Source of the DNA: M50B91 sp964526665
GTDB lineage: Bacteria > Patescibacteriota > Gracilibacteria > UBA4473
Direction: 5' to 3'
DNA: 64,000 nt
Assembly: GCA_964526665.1 (NCBI GenBank)
Contig: CAZGJL010000002.1
Coordinates: 1 to 64,000 of the forward strand
Below, piece after piece: positions 1 through 8,321 of the stretch. The notes under the pieces are model-generated. The model ran no database searches. It was not told the origin of the DNA and was given only the letters and a program-made list of their open reading frames with translations. The position numbers and the translations under genes were made by a program. How positions within the stretch are numbered: the stretch's first letter is position 1; each line of letters begins with the position of its first letter.

Positions 1-3
1 AAA

Positions 4-435
4 ATGAAAAATTGGCACTTATTTCTCTGGATTGCAGTAGCCGCTTGCGGTGGATTTATTCTTGGTGGAGCACAGCAATTGGCTCCCGAAATGGAGACAG
101 CCTCGATTAAGCCCATTGAAGCAGAGCAGACAGAAGTAAAGTTTATTCAGGTAGAAGGAGACAGGGTCTCTTTAGAACTAAAAGGAGATGTTCGTGTTGT
201 CTGGAGTGATGAAAAATTTTTAGAAGAAAGTGGGGATCTTTTCTTAGGACAAGTCCCGAATGCAAACGACTTGAAATACCAGACTTATCCCTTTGTGGGG
301 AACGCGAATACGGGGAAGTTTTATCCTTCTACGACTTCGTGGGCACGAGGAGTAAGAGTAAAAGATAGACGATTTTTTGCGACCAAAGAAGGGGCCATTG
401 CGGAAGGATTTATTCCGAGCAAGAGTGTGAAATAG
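4..435 (+). CDS. membrane-anchored protein with degenerate Ada-like metal-binding domain
   Basis: 143 aa. A hydrophobic N-terminus (residues 5-25) gives a signal anchor; VAAC at 12-15 could be a lipobox, which would make it a lipoprotein. The C-terminal 45 residues (FVGN..TGKFYPS...ARGVRVKDRRFFATKEGAIAEGFIPSK) follow the layout of the small Ada-type zinc-binding domain found in many secreted bacterial proteins (GNxxSxKYHxPxC...NRxxFxxxxEAxxxGYxPC). Both metal-binding Cys positions are replaced: SW stands where the first Cys is expected and PSK where the second is. Metal binding is therefore doubtful. The function is unknown. The gene begins at the window edge, so its promoter is not visible. 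The next gene follows after 46 nt on the same strand. Confidence 0.7.
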   Translation: MKNWHLFLWIAVAACGGFILGGAQQLAPEMETASIKPIEAEQTEVKFIQVEGDRVSLELKGDVRVVWSDEKFLEESGDLFLGQVPNANDLKYQTYPFVGNANTGKFYPSTTSWARGVRVKDRRFFATKEGAIAEGFIPSKSVK

Positions 436-447
436 GTGGCCAAGGGG

Positions 448-475
448 TTGACTTTTGATGAAATTATTATAAAGT
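448..475 (+). promoter_or_regulatory. leaderless-type promoter for the gene at 482
   Basis: TTGACT (448-453), 16-nt spacer, TAAAGT (470-475), then 6 nt to a GTG codon at 482. The predicted transcript starts at or next to the GTG. This supports GTG as the start although no Shine-Dalgarno sequence is present. Confidence 0.5.
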
Positions 476-481
476 GTCATC

Positions 482-1438
482 GTGTTGAAACTTTCCCCTG
501 ATTTAGAACAAGATATTCCCTCTTCGCAGAGAGAGAGAGTTTCGAGCTCAGAAACGGAATTTCCACAAAAGCTAGAGGCAATAGAGGGAGACAGTCGGGA
601 AGGGATTTCCAGGGTACTATTTGAAAACAAAGAAGAAGGGCCGGAAGAAGAAACAAGAGAAGCGGGGAAAATTATTGAATTACCAAAAGCGAACCTGAGG
701 GTAGGAAGTATTTCTAATAAAGATTACGAAAGACGTCATGGATTACGTGAAAACCCCTTCTGGAAGAGGGTTTTAAAGAAATATGTCACCAAGCCTGTTG
801 GGGAAGCTTCTTTTGAAACGGCGAACTTTATGTATAAATCGGGCCTGCGAGCAAAGAAGGATGTTATAGATTTATTATTGGGGAAATGGTCTGGAAAGCA
901 CAGAGGATATCGCGCAGAAGAATGTATTCCTCTTTTGTTAAGGGTATGGGTTCCGCTTGGACTAGGGAGTGCAACGAGCTATTTGCTGGGGAAAACGGCA
1001 TTGGGAAAGAAGAGTCTTGAATACCGAAAAAACAGAAGAAATCGAGTTGAGGGGATGAAAGATTCGATATTGAGACCTTTTTTAAAGATGGGAACAAAAA
1101 TATCCAAAGCGCTCCCTGCGCATGAAAAAAGATTTGGAGTAGCACAAAAGGTTCGTGGAATGAGCACAAAAGGGACAGAAATTTTAGCTGAAATTGACTC
1201 TCGTATTAATCGGGGACTTAAGGGGTTGTGGGAATGGAAAAAAAGAAAAAATATGCAGAAAGAAACAAAGGCACGAAAGAAAGGACCTTCAACTGCTCCA
1301 AACCTCCAAGAGGAGCAGGGGTTTGGCAGTGAAAGGAGGGTTATTTCTCGAAACAAAAAACCAATGGAGGAACCAATAATTCAGGAGGTTCCATCTCCAG
1401 AAAACCCATCCGAGAAGGATGCCTCACTCGCGGCGTAA
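482..1438 (+). CDS. basic hypothetical protein
   Basis: 318 aa. I do not recognise the family. The first 70 residues are acidic and probably disordered. The middle and end are strongly basic (many K/R clusters such as RKNRRNR and WKKRKNMQKETKARKK). One weakly hydrophobic stretch (about residues 143-165, LLLRVWVPLGLGSATSYLLG) could be a membrane contact. The GTG start is favoured by the promoter 6 nt upstream; there is no nearby in-frame ATG. The gene lies in a forward run of unknown genes, and a new promoter precedes the following gene. Confidence 0.6.
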   Translation: MLKLSPDLEQDIPSSQRERVSSSETEFPQKLEAIEGDSREGISRVLFENKEEGPEEETREAGKIIELPKANLRVGSISNKDYERRHGLRENPFWKRVLKKYVTKPVGEASFETANFMYKSGLRAKKDVIDLLLGKWSGKHRGYRAEECIPLLLRVWVPLGLGSATSYLLGKTALGKKSLEYRKNRRNRVEGMKDSILRPFLKMGTKISKALPAHEKRFGVAQKVRGMSTKGTEILAEIDSRINRGLKGLWEWKKRKNMQKETKARKKGPSTAPNLQEEQGFGSERRVISRNKKPMEEPIIQEVPSPENPSEKDASLAA

Positions 1439-1447
1439 CAATAGGTA

Positions 1448-1476
1448 TTGATTTTTATGGCGAAATCTGGTAAACT
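1448..1476 (+). promoter_or_regulatory. sigma-70 promoter with extended -10
   Basis: TTGATT (1448-1453), 17-nt spacer, TAAACT (1471-1476) preceded by TGG, an extended -10. The predicted start lies about 17 nt upstream of the ATG at 1500. The short leader contains no Shine-Dalgarno motif. Confidence 0.5.
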
Positions 1477-1499
1477 TGCTAGATTTTTTCATATAAAAA

Positions 1500-3911
1500 A
1501 TGTCTAATACGCCAGATTTTGATGCTATTCTAAATGCGGACACAGGTCTTGATAAAGACCAAAATGACCCGCAAAAAAGCCCTGAGGATCGCCTTAGTAA
1601 GCTTTCAAATGCGACAGAGGCAAATATGGGACCTATGCAAAAGATGCTGCGTGGAACAGAGGTTCGAGGAACAATAATTGCCGGGTCAAAATTTGAGGAA
1701 AGTTATTTTACGGACTCGATTCCGTTTGTTCTGCGAAATCGAATAAAGGGGAAAATATTTGATGTTCTGGGAGATACGGGGCGTGATTATGCAAATGTTC
1801 AGGTAAATGGAAGCGACTCGCTTTCTAAGATTGAACGAGAGATTTGGACTCAAAAATTAGACACGACATTGGACGCGGTTAGACGACAGAAAACAAATTC
1901 TCAGGCATCACTCTCTGTTATAGAGGGACTTTCTGGTATTTTGCAAAAAAGTACAGACGCGATGCGAGCTCAATGGGAAGAAAAAGCCACAGAGGCACGA
2001 GAGTTCCTGGACAATCGAGACATCTTCTTCAAAATTGCAGGATTGCGTAAAAAGGCGCGTTTTGAGAAATATTCTAAACGATTCCTAAAGAATCTTGAAG
2101 AAAAAAAGGCGCAGGTGCAAGCCTCTCTGAATATGGTGAAAACACGAAAAGAGAACGACATGAATGAGGCCAAAAATAAACTACAGGCCAAGTTGGCAGC
2201 ACATAACAATCAGGATTCTACAGAGAGAAATGCTTTATGGAAGTTTGTAACAGAAAGCGTGAAAGATCCAACGATTCGTTCTTTGAACGTTAATGGTACA
2301 GCTATTACTGCTCGAAGCTTTGGTATTAAGGAGCATGGAGATTTCTTAGAGGCATTGATTGCGCTTGGATATACAACAAAAGCTGACCAGCTAGGGAAAA
2401 CAGCTGCATTAAGTGCGGACACAGAAACAGTGATTAGCAAGTTTAGTGGAGAAGAAACGGCATTTAAGACAACGTTGGATAATACAGCTACGCCGCCAGA
2501 ACAGAACGCGCCAAAGAATGTACAAGATAAGCTGAAGGCTTGTGTTTCTCCGGCAAAAGACCCGGTGGAGTCAGTACCAAAGCTTGTTGCAGATTTAGAA
2601 AAAACAATTCGATCAAAGAAACCGAATTTTATTACAGAAGTATATGGAGGACCTTTGCAGTCACCACAGCAAAAATTATGGAAAATAATTAGTTATTTGA
2701 ATATAAATCCTGCGACAAGAGGATTTGAAGTTAAAGAATTAAACAGAACAACGTTGCAGGAGTTCCTTCGATATATGAAGGACATCGATAAAAATACTCA
2801 ATTACAGGCTCGAGTGGATAACGTAGAAGATAAGGTTGAAGATTATTTGAATGACACGGTTCTAAAAATGAAAGATCTATGGGAAGGTGTTAATCCATTG
2901 GATAGCTTTACGGATATTACAACTCTTGATTATGGCGTAATACAGAGTAAAATTACTACTTTCATAGACGGAGTTTATCGTACGAACTTTAAAGATTTTG
3001 AAACAACAAAAGAGAATCTAGCACCAGAGATTAAGGTGCAATATGAGCAAAAATGGGAACGATTATCTGTTTTCAAGGAAAAACTAGAAGCACTTCAAAA
3101 AGACTGGAAAGAACAGAAAAAAAGATATCAAAGCTTTAAAACACTGGAATCAGATCCAGCTAGTCCTGGGAAATTATCTGATCGAGAAACTCAACTTAGA
3201 AATACGTTGGAATCTATTAGGACAGGTGGCTTGAACGACACAAAGGGGACTATTTCTATGCAAACAAACTCAGAATTACAAAAAGTTCAAGAAAAATGGG
3301 AATATTTACTGGAGTTTGGGGGAGACAGAACAAATGGACCGGACACTGTTTCAAGCACCAAAATAAAGTCATTTTATGAGTCTTCATTAGAAGAAAAGAC
3401 AGCTAAATATCCTCTCGCAGGAGAGGAAGGACTTCTCGCAACTCGGTTAGTGGATTACAAAACAATTAATACTGACGCAGGAGATTTCGATAAACGATTC
3501 CGTGATCACCTCATGGAGGAATATCAGACAGAGCAGGAGAAGCAATTGGAGGAAAACTTGAAAACAAATACGACCAAAGAGTGGGAGATACTGAATATGT
3601 CTCCAGAAGGAGAGCTTGTTGAGGTTAATTATTATGACACATTGGGAGTTTCGACACTGCCTTCGGCAAAAGAATTAAATGAGCCAGATAATCAGGAAAA
3701 GGTTGGTCGATTGAGAATTGTCAAAAAAACGGAAAAAGGAATTGTGTTAGAACATCCAACTCAGAACAAAACCTATGTATTGAGCGGACCAACAGAAAAA
3801 AAAGATGGAGTTTGGTCACCAAACTTAGGTGTGTATAATCAAAAAGGGTCTGCAATTCAGCCCGGAAGTAGCGTTGCGGGAATTATTCTAGGGATTAATT
3901 TAAATGCATAA
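1500..3911 (+). CDS. large coiled-coil hypothetical protein
   Basis: 803 aa, no signal peptide and no membrane segment, so probably cytoplasmic. It is rich in charged heptad-like helices, for example residues about 180-240 (KKARFEKYSKRFLKNLEEKK and following) and about 500-550. The C-terminal 100 residues look like a compact beta-rich domain (VGRLRIVKKTEKGIVLEHP, then KTYVLSGP). I do not recognise a family. The stop codon overlaps the start of the next gene (ATG at 3904 lies inside the last codons), so the two are probably co-translated. Confidence 0.65.
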   Translation: MSNTPDFDAILNADTGLDKDQNDPQKSPEDRLSKLSNATEANMGPMQKMLRGTEVRGTIIAGSKFEESYFTDSIPFVLRNRIKGKIFDVLGDTGRDYANVQVNGSDSLSKIEREIWTQKLDTTLDAVRRQKTNSQASLSVIEGLSGILQKSTDAMRAQWEEKATEAREFLDNRDIFFKIAGLRKKARFEKYSKRFLKNLEEKKAQVQASLNMVKTRKENDMNEAKNKLQAKLAAHNNQDSTERNALWKFVTESVKDPTIRSLNVNGTAITARSFGIKEHGDFLEALIALGYTTKADQLGKTAALSADTETVISKFSGEETAFKTTLDNTATPPEQNAPKNVQDKLKACVSPAKDPVESVPKLVADLEKTIRSKKPNFITEVYGGPLQSPQQKLWKIISYLNINPATRGFEVKELNRTTLQEFLRYMKDIDKNTQLQARVDNVEDKVEDYLNDTVLKMKDLWEGVNPLDSFTDITTLDYGVIQSKITTFIDGVYRTNFKDFETTKENLAPEIKVQYEQKWERLSVFKEKLEALQKDWKEQKKRYQSFKTLESDPASPGKLSDRETQLRNTLESIRTGGLNDTKGTISMQTNSELQKVQEKWEYLLEFGGDRTNGPDTVSSTKIKSFYESSLEEKTAKYPLAGEEGLLATRLVDYKTINTDAGDFDKRFRDHLMEEYQTEQEKQLEENLKTNTTKEWEILNMSPEGELVEVNYYDTLGVSTLPSAKELNEPDNQEKVGRLRIVKKTEKGIVLEHPTQNKTYVLSGPTEKKDGVWSPNLGVYNQKGSAIQPGSSVAGIILGINLNA

Positions 3912-4332
3912 CATGGATAACTACGAAGTTGAACTCGAAAAATTTATCAATTGGTTTGCTGACTTAGAGCAAATCCCAGGAGAGACTCGTATTGATTTCT
4001 TGAATCACATTCTTGAAGTGGGATATATGGACGAAAAGGCTGAAAAGTTTGTCACGGACTCTTTGGATCACCTTGTGAAAGGGTCTCAGCAAGAGGCCGA
4101 TGAGCTCAAGCGACGTTTCGAGGTCTTGGAAGGAGCGGTTGCAGGACAAGAGGATCCGAACCTATCTTTAGCTGAACACGTTTTGCATGATGCAGAGGAG
4201 AAAATGGAGAAGCTGGCAGGGGGATTAAAAACAGATTTCATTGAATTTGAGAAAGAGAAATCAGTAGAAGCGGAAACCATTGAGCAGACGGGGGAAGACA
4301 GTGAGGTAGAGGCATTGAAAAAGAATTTGTAA
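3904..4332 (+). CDS. small acidic hypothetical protein
   Basis: 142 aa, acidic and largely helical, with no signal peptide. The first ATG (3904) overlaps the stop of the preceding gene by 8 nt; a second in-frame ATG at 3913 is equally possible. The overlap suggests translational coupling with the 803-aa protein and perhaps a shared complex. The family is not recognised. A hairpin lies just after the stop. Confidence 0.6.
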   Translation: MHNMDNYEVELEKFINWFADLEQIPGETRIDFLNHILEVGYMDEKAEKFVTDSLDHLVKGSQQEADELKRRFEVLEGAVAGQEDPNLSLAEHVLHDAEEKMEKLAGGLKTDFIEFEKEKSVEAETIEQTGEDSEVEALKKNL

Positions 4333-4335
4333 GAA

Positions 4336-4366
4336 AAAAGCCCCACCCCGCAATGCGGGGCAGAGT
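4336..4366 (-). terminator. intrinsic terminator of guaB
   Basis: CCCCGC (4346-4351), AAT loop, GCGGGG (4355-4360). Read on the reverse strand, the stem is soon followed by a run of T (positions 4339-4334), so it ends the guaB transcript. It may also stop the convergent forward operon, though the forward T-run is weak. Confidence 0.7.
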
Positions 4367-4389
4367 TTAATATTAATTTTAAGTATTTC

Positions 4390-5856
4390 CTATCCCCGAT
4401 AATTCGGAGCTTCTTTTAGAATTGAAACATCATGTGGATGTGATTCTTTTAACGAAGCAGCGGTGATCTGAACGAATTCAGCCTTTTCTTGGAATTCTTT
4501 TATCGTTCCAGCGCCAGTATATCCCATTGAACTTCTTACTCCTCCAGTAAGCTGGAAGATTTCACCAGAGACATCGCCCTTGTACAATACTTTTCCTTCA
4601 ATTCCTTCGGGAACAAGTTTGTCATTGGCAACGTTTGATTGAGCGTACCGCTCCTTTCCTCCACAGGCCATAGCAGCCATTGATCCCATTCCACGATAAT
4701 ACTTGTATGTCTTTCCTCCAGAATAAATAAGTTCTCCTGGAGCCTGTGTGGTTCCTGCCAAGAGTGATCCAATCATTACACAGTCAGCTCCGGCAGCAAG
4801 TGCTTTTGCTACATCACCAGAATATCGAACTCCTCCGTCGGCAATGAGCGTTATTCCTGATTTTTTACAAACTTCAATTACGTTCATAATAGCGCTTAAC
4901 TGAGGAACTCCGATTCCCGCTATTACACGAGTAGTACAGATTGATCCCGGACCAATCCCAACCTTTACTCCATCAGCACCAGCCTTTATCAATGCTTCGG
5001 CAGCTTTTGCTGTTGCAATATTTCCACCAATAACATCCACGTTTGGATAGGTTTCTTTTATGTATTTTACGGTATCGAGCACTCCCTTGGAATGTCCATG
5101 AGCAGTATCTACCACGAGGACATCAGCACCAGCTTTAATGAGTTTTTTTACTCGTTCATCACGATTGTGAGCTGGACCACAGGCGGCGGCTACACGGAGC
5201 CGTTTTCGTTTATCTTTTGTAGCCGAAGGAAACATTTCATTTCGCTCCAAATCTCGACGAGTAATAAGCGCATGAAGTGTTCCGTCTTTATTCAAAATCA
5301 AAAGCTTTGAATGCTTAGATTCTTCCAAAACATCATTTGCTTGAGAAAGAGTAAGAGGCTCTTTTGCTGTCAGTAAGTCTTTTATCGGAGTCATTCGCTC
5401 TGCACAAGTACAAGTGGAATGTTTTTTCTCCAAATAATCATTTCGGGAAACCATCCCCACGATTTTTGTAGAGAGAGTTCCGTCTTCTGTAATCGGAATA
5501 GACTTGAAGTGTTTTTCTTGTCGTACCTTGATCACATCTGCGATTTTGTGGTTTGGTGAAAGCACCAATGGTTCATGAATAAATCCATTCTCAAATCGCT
5601 TCACCTTTCGTACCATTGCGGCTTGTTCGTCAGGGGTGCAGTTTTTGTGAATAACCCCAATCCCACCAAGAAGAGCCATGGCAATGGCCATTTCGGATTC
5701 AGTTACCGTGTCCATCGCTGAAGATACGAGAGGGATTTTTAGTTCAATATTTCGTGTAAATTTTGTACGGGGATCTACTTGGTTGGGTAGAATCTCAGAA
5801 TACTGTGGTACAAGGAGTACATCATCAAATGTGAGAGCGGGTAGAATTGTTTTCAT
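4390..5856 (-). CDS. guaB: inosine-5'-monophosphate dehydrogenase
   Basis: 488 aa. It oxidises IMP to XMP with NAD+, the committed step to GMP. It starts MKTILPALTFDDVLL, the family's N-terminal signature. A CBS pair is inserted at about residues 90-205. The catalytic loop GPGSICTTRVIAG carries the active-site Cys, followed by DGGVRYSGD and the flap with YRGMGSMAAM. The length matches full CBS-containing enzymes. ATG at 5856 is preferred over an upstream TTG because the family begins there. No other purine gene is in the window, so GMP synthesis may rely on salvaged IMP (inference). Its own promoter and terminator make it monocistronic. Confidence 0.96.
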   Translation of the reverse strand: MKTILPALTFDDVLLVPQYSEILPNQVDPRTKFTRNIELKIPLVSSAMDTVTESEMAIAMALLGGIGVIHKNCTPDEQAAMVRKVKRFENGFIHEPLVLSPNHKIADVIKVRQEKHFKSIPITEDGTLSTKIVGMVSRNDYLEKKHSTCTCAERMTPIKDLLTAKEPLTLSQANDVLEESKHSKLLILNKDGTLHALITRRDLERNEMFPSATKDKRKRLRVAAACGPAHNRDERVKKLIKAGADVLVVDTAHGHSKGVLDTVKYIKETYPNVDVIGGNIATAKAAEALIKAGADGVKVGIGPGSICTTRVIAGIGVPQLSAIMNVIEVCKKSGITLIADGGVRYSGDVAKALAAGADCVMIGSLLAGTTQAPGELIYSGGKTYKYYRGMGSMAAMACGGKERYAQSNVANDKLVPEGIEGKVLYKGDVSGEIFQLTGGVRSSMGYTGAGTIKEFQEKAEFVQITAASLKESHPHDVSILKEAPNYRG

Positions 5857-5889
5857 GGTTTTCAAAGGTTTTCAGAAAAAATTTTAGAA

Positions 5890-5918
5890 AATGTAACGGG
5901 GAAGGGGCAAGAAGTCAA
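5890..5918 (-). promoter_or_regulatory. guaB promoter
   Basis: On the reverse strand: TTGACT (5918-5913), 17-nt spacer, TACATT (5895-5890). The predicted leader is about 27 nt and has no Shine-Dalgarno motif. Confidence 0.6.
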
Positions 5919-5950
5919 GTTTTGATGATATTTCTCCACGAATAAACTCC

Positions 5951-5981
5951 TTCAAAAAAATCCTGACTTCAGCCAGGATTT
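5951..5981 (-). terminator. terminator of the ribosomal-protein cluster
   Basis: AAATCCTG (5958-5965) pairs with CAGGATTT (5974-5981). On the reverse strand the stem ends in seven T residues. It lies 26 nt beyond the rplO stop. Confidence 0.75.
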
Positions 5982-6006
5982 CAATATTTAGACTTAAAAC
6001 AAAGAA

Positions 6007-6444
6007 CTACTTCACAGTTCCTCCTGCTTTCTCAATTGCTGCTTTTGCCGTTGCAGAAATAAGAAGGCCTTCAATATTTAATTTTTTTGTAACTTCTCCT
6101 TCCCCCAATATTTTAACTTTCGCGTTATTTTTGTTAATCAATCCTGCATCAGACAATGTAAGAACATTGATTTTTGCTCCATCAGCAAAAGCCATTTCCA
6201 ATTTTTCAAGATTTACGATCTGTGTCTCAACACGATTGGGGTTTGTAAACCCTCGGAGTTTTGGCATTCGCATAAGAAGACCACTCTGTCCTCCTTCGAA
6301 TCCTGGTCGAACACCTCCACCAGCACGGCAGTTTTGTCCATTTTTTCCTCGTCCGGCAAATGTTCCTTTCGTCCCATTTCCCTGACCTTTTCGCATTTTC
6401 GCTTTTTTAGCGATTTTCGGAGCCAATTTACTCAATAAATTCAT
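6007..6444 (-). CDS. rplO: 50S ribosomal protein uL15
   Basis: 145 aa, normal length for bacterial L15, a large-subunit protein needed for late 50S assembly. The Gly/Arg/Lys-rich N-terminus (AKMRKGQGNGTKGTFAGRGKNGQ) and the FEGGQSGLLMRMPKLRGF core are diagnostic. Its ATG overlaps the rpsE TGA (ATGA), so it is likely translated by coupling. In most bacteria rpmD (uL30) sits between rpsE and rplO; here there is no room for it. It is the last gene of the operon; secY does not follow. Confidence 0.96.
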   Translation of the reverse strand: MNLLSKLAPKIAKKAKMRKGQGNGTKGTFAGRGKNGQNCRAGGGVRPGFEGGQSGLLMRMPKLRGFTNPNRVETQIVNLEKLEMAFADGAKINVLTLSDAGLINKNNAKVKILGEGEVTKKLNIEGLLISATAKAAIEKAGGTVK

Positions 6445-7229
6445 TTTTTGTCAGCGTCAGGTTTTTTCGCTGCAGGTTTCTTGGCTGCAGGTTTTTTAGC
6501 AGGAGCTTTTTTTGCCGCCGGCTTTTTTGGTGCTTCTTTCTTTTTCTCTGGAGCTTTCTCCGCAACAGTTTTCTCTACATCTTTCTCTTCTGTTGCTTCT
6601 CCCTCAACTTCTAAGTCTTCCTTGGTAATTTTTGTTCCAGGGTTCTTCACTGTTTCAAGTCCTCGGAGTGCATTAAATGTTGCACAAGCAATATTTAATT
6701 TATTACGTGATCCGTGAGACTTAGACAATACATCTTTTACTCCAGCAAGTTCTAATATTTTACGAACCGCTCCACCAGCAATAACTCCCTTTCCTTCTGG
6801 TGCAGGGAAAAGTAATACTCGAGAAGCCTTGAAAGATTCATTTGCTTCGTGAGGAATAGTTCCTTTTACGATTGGCACAGTAATCAAGTTTTGTTTTGCT
6901 CGGCTAACAGCTTTTTGGATAGCCATCATCACTTCAGACGATTTCCCAATTCCAAATCCTACACGTCCTTTTTTGTCACCAATAACCACTGTTAATCGGA
7001 AACGTAGACGACGTCCACCTTTTACCACACGAGTCACACGATCAATCTGTAGAATTGCTTCTTCAAATTCTTTCGCTTCACGTGGTTTTCGATCGCGGCC
7101 ACCTTTTCGTGGACGACGCTCTCGACGAGGTTTCTCATCAGATTTCTGCTCTCCGGGAGTGTTCTCAGGAGCAGCAATTGTTTTTTCTTCAGTTTTCTCT
7201 GCCGGGGGTGTAGTGTTTTCCTCTGTCAT
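6441..7229 (-). CDS. rpsE: 30S ribosomal protein uS5 with long low-complexity tails
   Basis: 262 aa against about 165 in typical bacteria. The S5 core (residues about 54-195: LQIDRVTRVVKGGRRLRF, then GIGKSSEVMMAIQKA, then KGVIAGGAVRKILELAGVKD) is intact. It is preceded by about 50 charged, Arg-rich residues and followed by about 65 residues ending in repeated AAKKPA-like units, a lysine/alanine-rich tail resembling histone H1-type nucleic-acid-binding tails. S5 helps ribosomal accuracy and 30S assembly. The gene ends in TGA, overlapping the rplO ATG. Confidence 0.95.
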   Translation of the reverse strand: MTEENTTPPAEKTEEKTIAAPENTPGEQKSDEKPRRERRPRKGGRDRKPREAKEFEEAILQIDRVTRVVKGGRRLRFRLTVVIGDKKGRVGFGIGKSSEVMMAIQKAVSRAKQNLITVPIVKGTIPHEANESFKASRVLLFPAPEGKGVIAGGAVRKILELAGVKDVLSKSHGSRNKLNIACATFNALRGLETVKNPGTKITKEDLEVEGEATEEKDVEKTVAEKAPEKKKEAPKKPAAKKAPAKKPAAKKPAAKKPDADKK

Positions 7230-7260
7230 TTTAGGATGGATTAATTTTTCTCAAGAGTAC

Positions 7261-7602
7261 TCAGAACTCTAGTCCCGCTTTCCGAGCGGCATCAGCCAAA
7301 GCTTTCACTTGGCCGTGGTATTTGTACCCATTGCGATCAAACGCAACCTGAGTAATTTTATTTTTTTTCGCTGCTTCAGCGATTTTGGTACCTACTTCAG
7401 TTGCGGACTCAATCCCCGTTTTTCCGGTTTTGAGGCCTGATATTCCACAAACAATTTTTCCCGCTACATCATCGAAGATGTGAGCGCTAATTGCTCGGTT
7501 TGAACGAACGATCAATAATCGTGGTCGTCCGGAGACACGTGCTACTGCGTGCGTTCGTCGTGCACGAGAGGTTTGCCGTTCTTGTTTTGTAGATTTTGTC
7601 AT
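7261..7602 (-). CDS. rplR: 50S ribosomal protein uL18
   Basis: 113 aa, normal length. L18 binds 5S rRNA and the central protuberance. The basic N-terminus (KQERQTSRARRTHAV), the motif GRPRLLIVRSNRAISAHIFDD and the C-terminal FDRNGYKYHGQVKALADAAR are typical. It lies 12 nt after rplF and 31 nt before rpsE, in the conserved spc order. Confidence 0.95.
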   Translation of the reverse strand: MTKSTKQERQTSRARRTHAVARVSGRPRLLIVRSNRAISAHIFDDVAGKIVCGISGLKTGKTGIESATEVGTKIAEAAKKNKITQVAFDRNGYKYHGQVKALADAARKAGLEF

Positions 7603-7614
7603 CTCGGTTTACTA

Positions 7615-8163
7615 TTATTTAGCAGCTGATTTACCAGCTTTTCGCACAACGTGCTCATCTGTATAACGAATACCTTTTCCTTTATAAGGTTCAGGTTTTC
7701 GGAGTGCGCGAATATTTGCGGCCACTTGTCCCACCAACTGTTTACTGATACCAGAAATAGTGAAGAAACTTGTTTCTTTTTTATCAAACTCAAGAGTAAT
7801 TCCTTCAGGCAAATCAAAGAGAATGGGATGAGAGTATCCTAGTTGGAATTCTACTCCAGATCCCTTTAATGCTCCACGATATCCAACCCCCCTTATTTCA
7901 AGTGATTTAGAATATCCTTTTTCAACTCCTTCAATAGCATTTGCCAAAAGTGATCGATATAGTCCGTGTCGAGCACGTGCTGCCTTTGCATCATTTGCGC
8001 GAGTAACAGTAACAAGCTCTCCTTCTTGTGAAAAAGAAACATATTCAGCTTCAAACGGAACAGTAAGTTCCCCTTTTGGACCTTTTACTCTCAAAAAACT
8101 CGCCTCAATCGAAACTTCGATTCCAGACGGTACGGATACGGGTTTATTTCCAATTCGTGACAT
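7615..8163 (-). CDS. rplF: 50S ribosomal protein uL6
   Basis: 182 aa. L6 sits near the sarcin-ricin loop and the elongation-factor site. It begins MSRIGNKPVSVPSG, the family signature, so ATG at 8163 is chosen over an upstream in-frame GTG. The C-terminal repeat has the expected RKPEPYKGKGIRY motif. It is the first gene of this four-gene fragment; the usual upstream genes (rpsH, rpsN, rplE) are missing here, so the spc operon has been split. Confidence 0.96.
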   Translation of the reverse strand: MSRIGNKPVSVPSGIEVSIEASFLRVKGPKGELTVPFEAEYVSFSQEGELVTVTRANDAKAARARHGLYRSLLANAIEGVEKGYSKSLEIRGVGYRGALKGSGVEFQLGYSHPILFDLPEGITLEFDKKETSFFTISGISKQLVGQVAANIRALRKPEPYKGKGIRYTDEHVVRKAGKSAAK

Positions 8164-8241
8164 TTTCCAGATTAATAAGGAACCGCTGCAGCTGTGCCTT
8201 TTTCGCACGCTTAGACGAGGTTTTATTTGAAAACCGGCGCG

Positions 8242-8269
8242 AGTCTAGCTCTGGCAGAGGTTCTGTCAA
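8242..8269 (-). promoter_or_regulatory. promoter of the rplF-rplR-rpsE-rplO operon
   Basis: Reverse strand: TTGACA (8269-8264), 16-nt spacer, TAGACT (8247-8242). The predicted leader is about 70 nt and includes a small hairpin (GGTTTT...AAAACC). It is among the strongest -35/-10 pairs in the window. Confidence 0.7.
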
Positions 8270-8321
8270 GTTTTTCTATGCACTTCTAAAAATCGCCCGC
8301 AAATAATAAATTTCCAAAAAT

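Noticed and set aside
6448..6717. Forward open frame antisense to the rpsE tail (Ala/Phe-rich)
   Set aside because: It is the mirror of the AAKKPA repeats and has no promoter.
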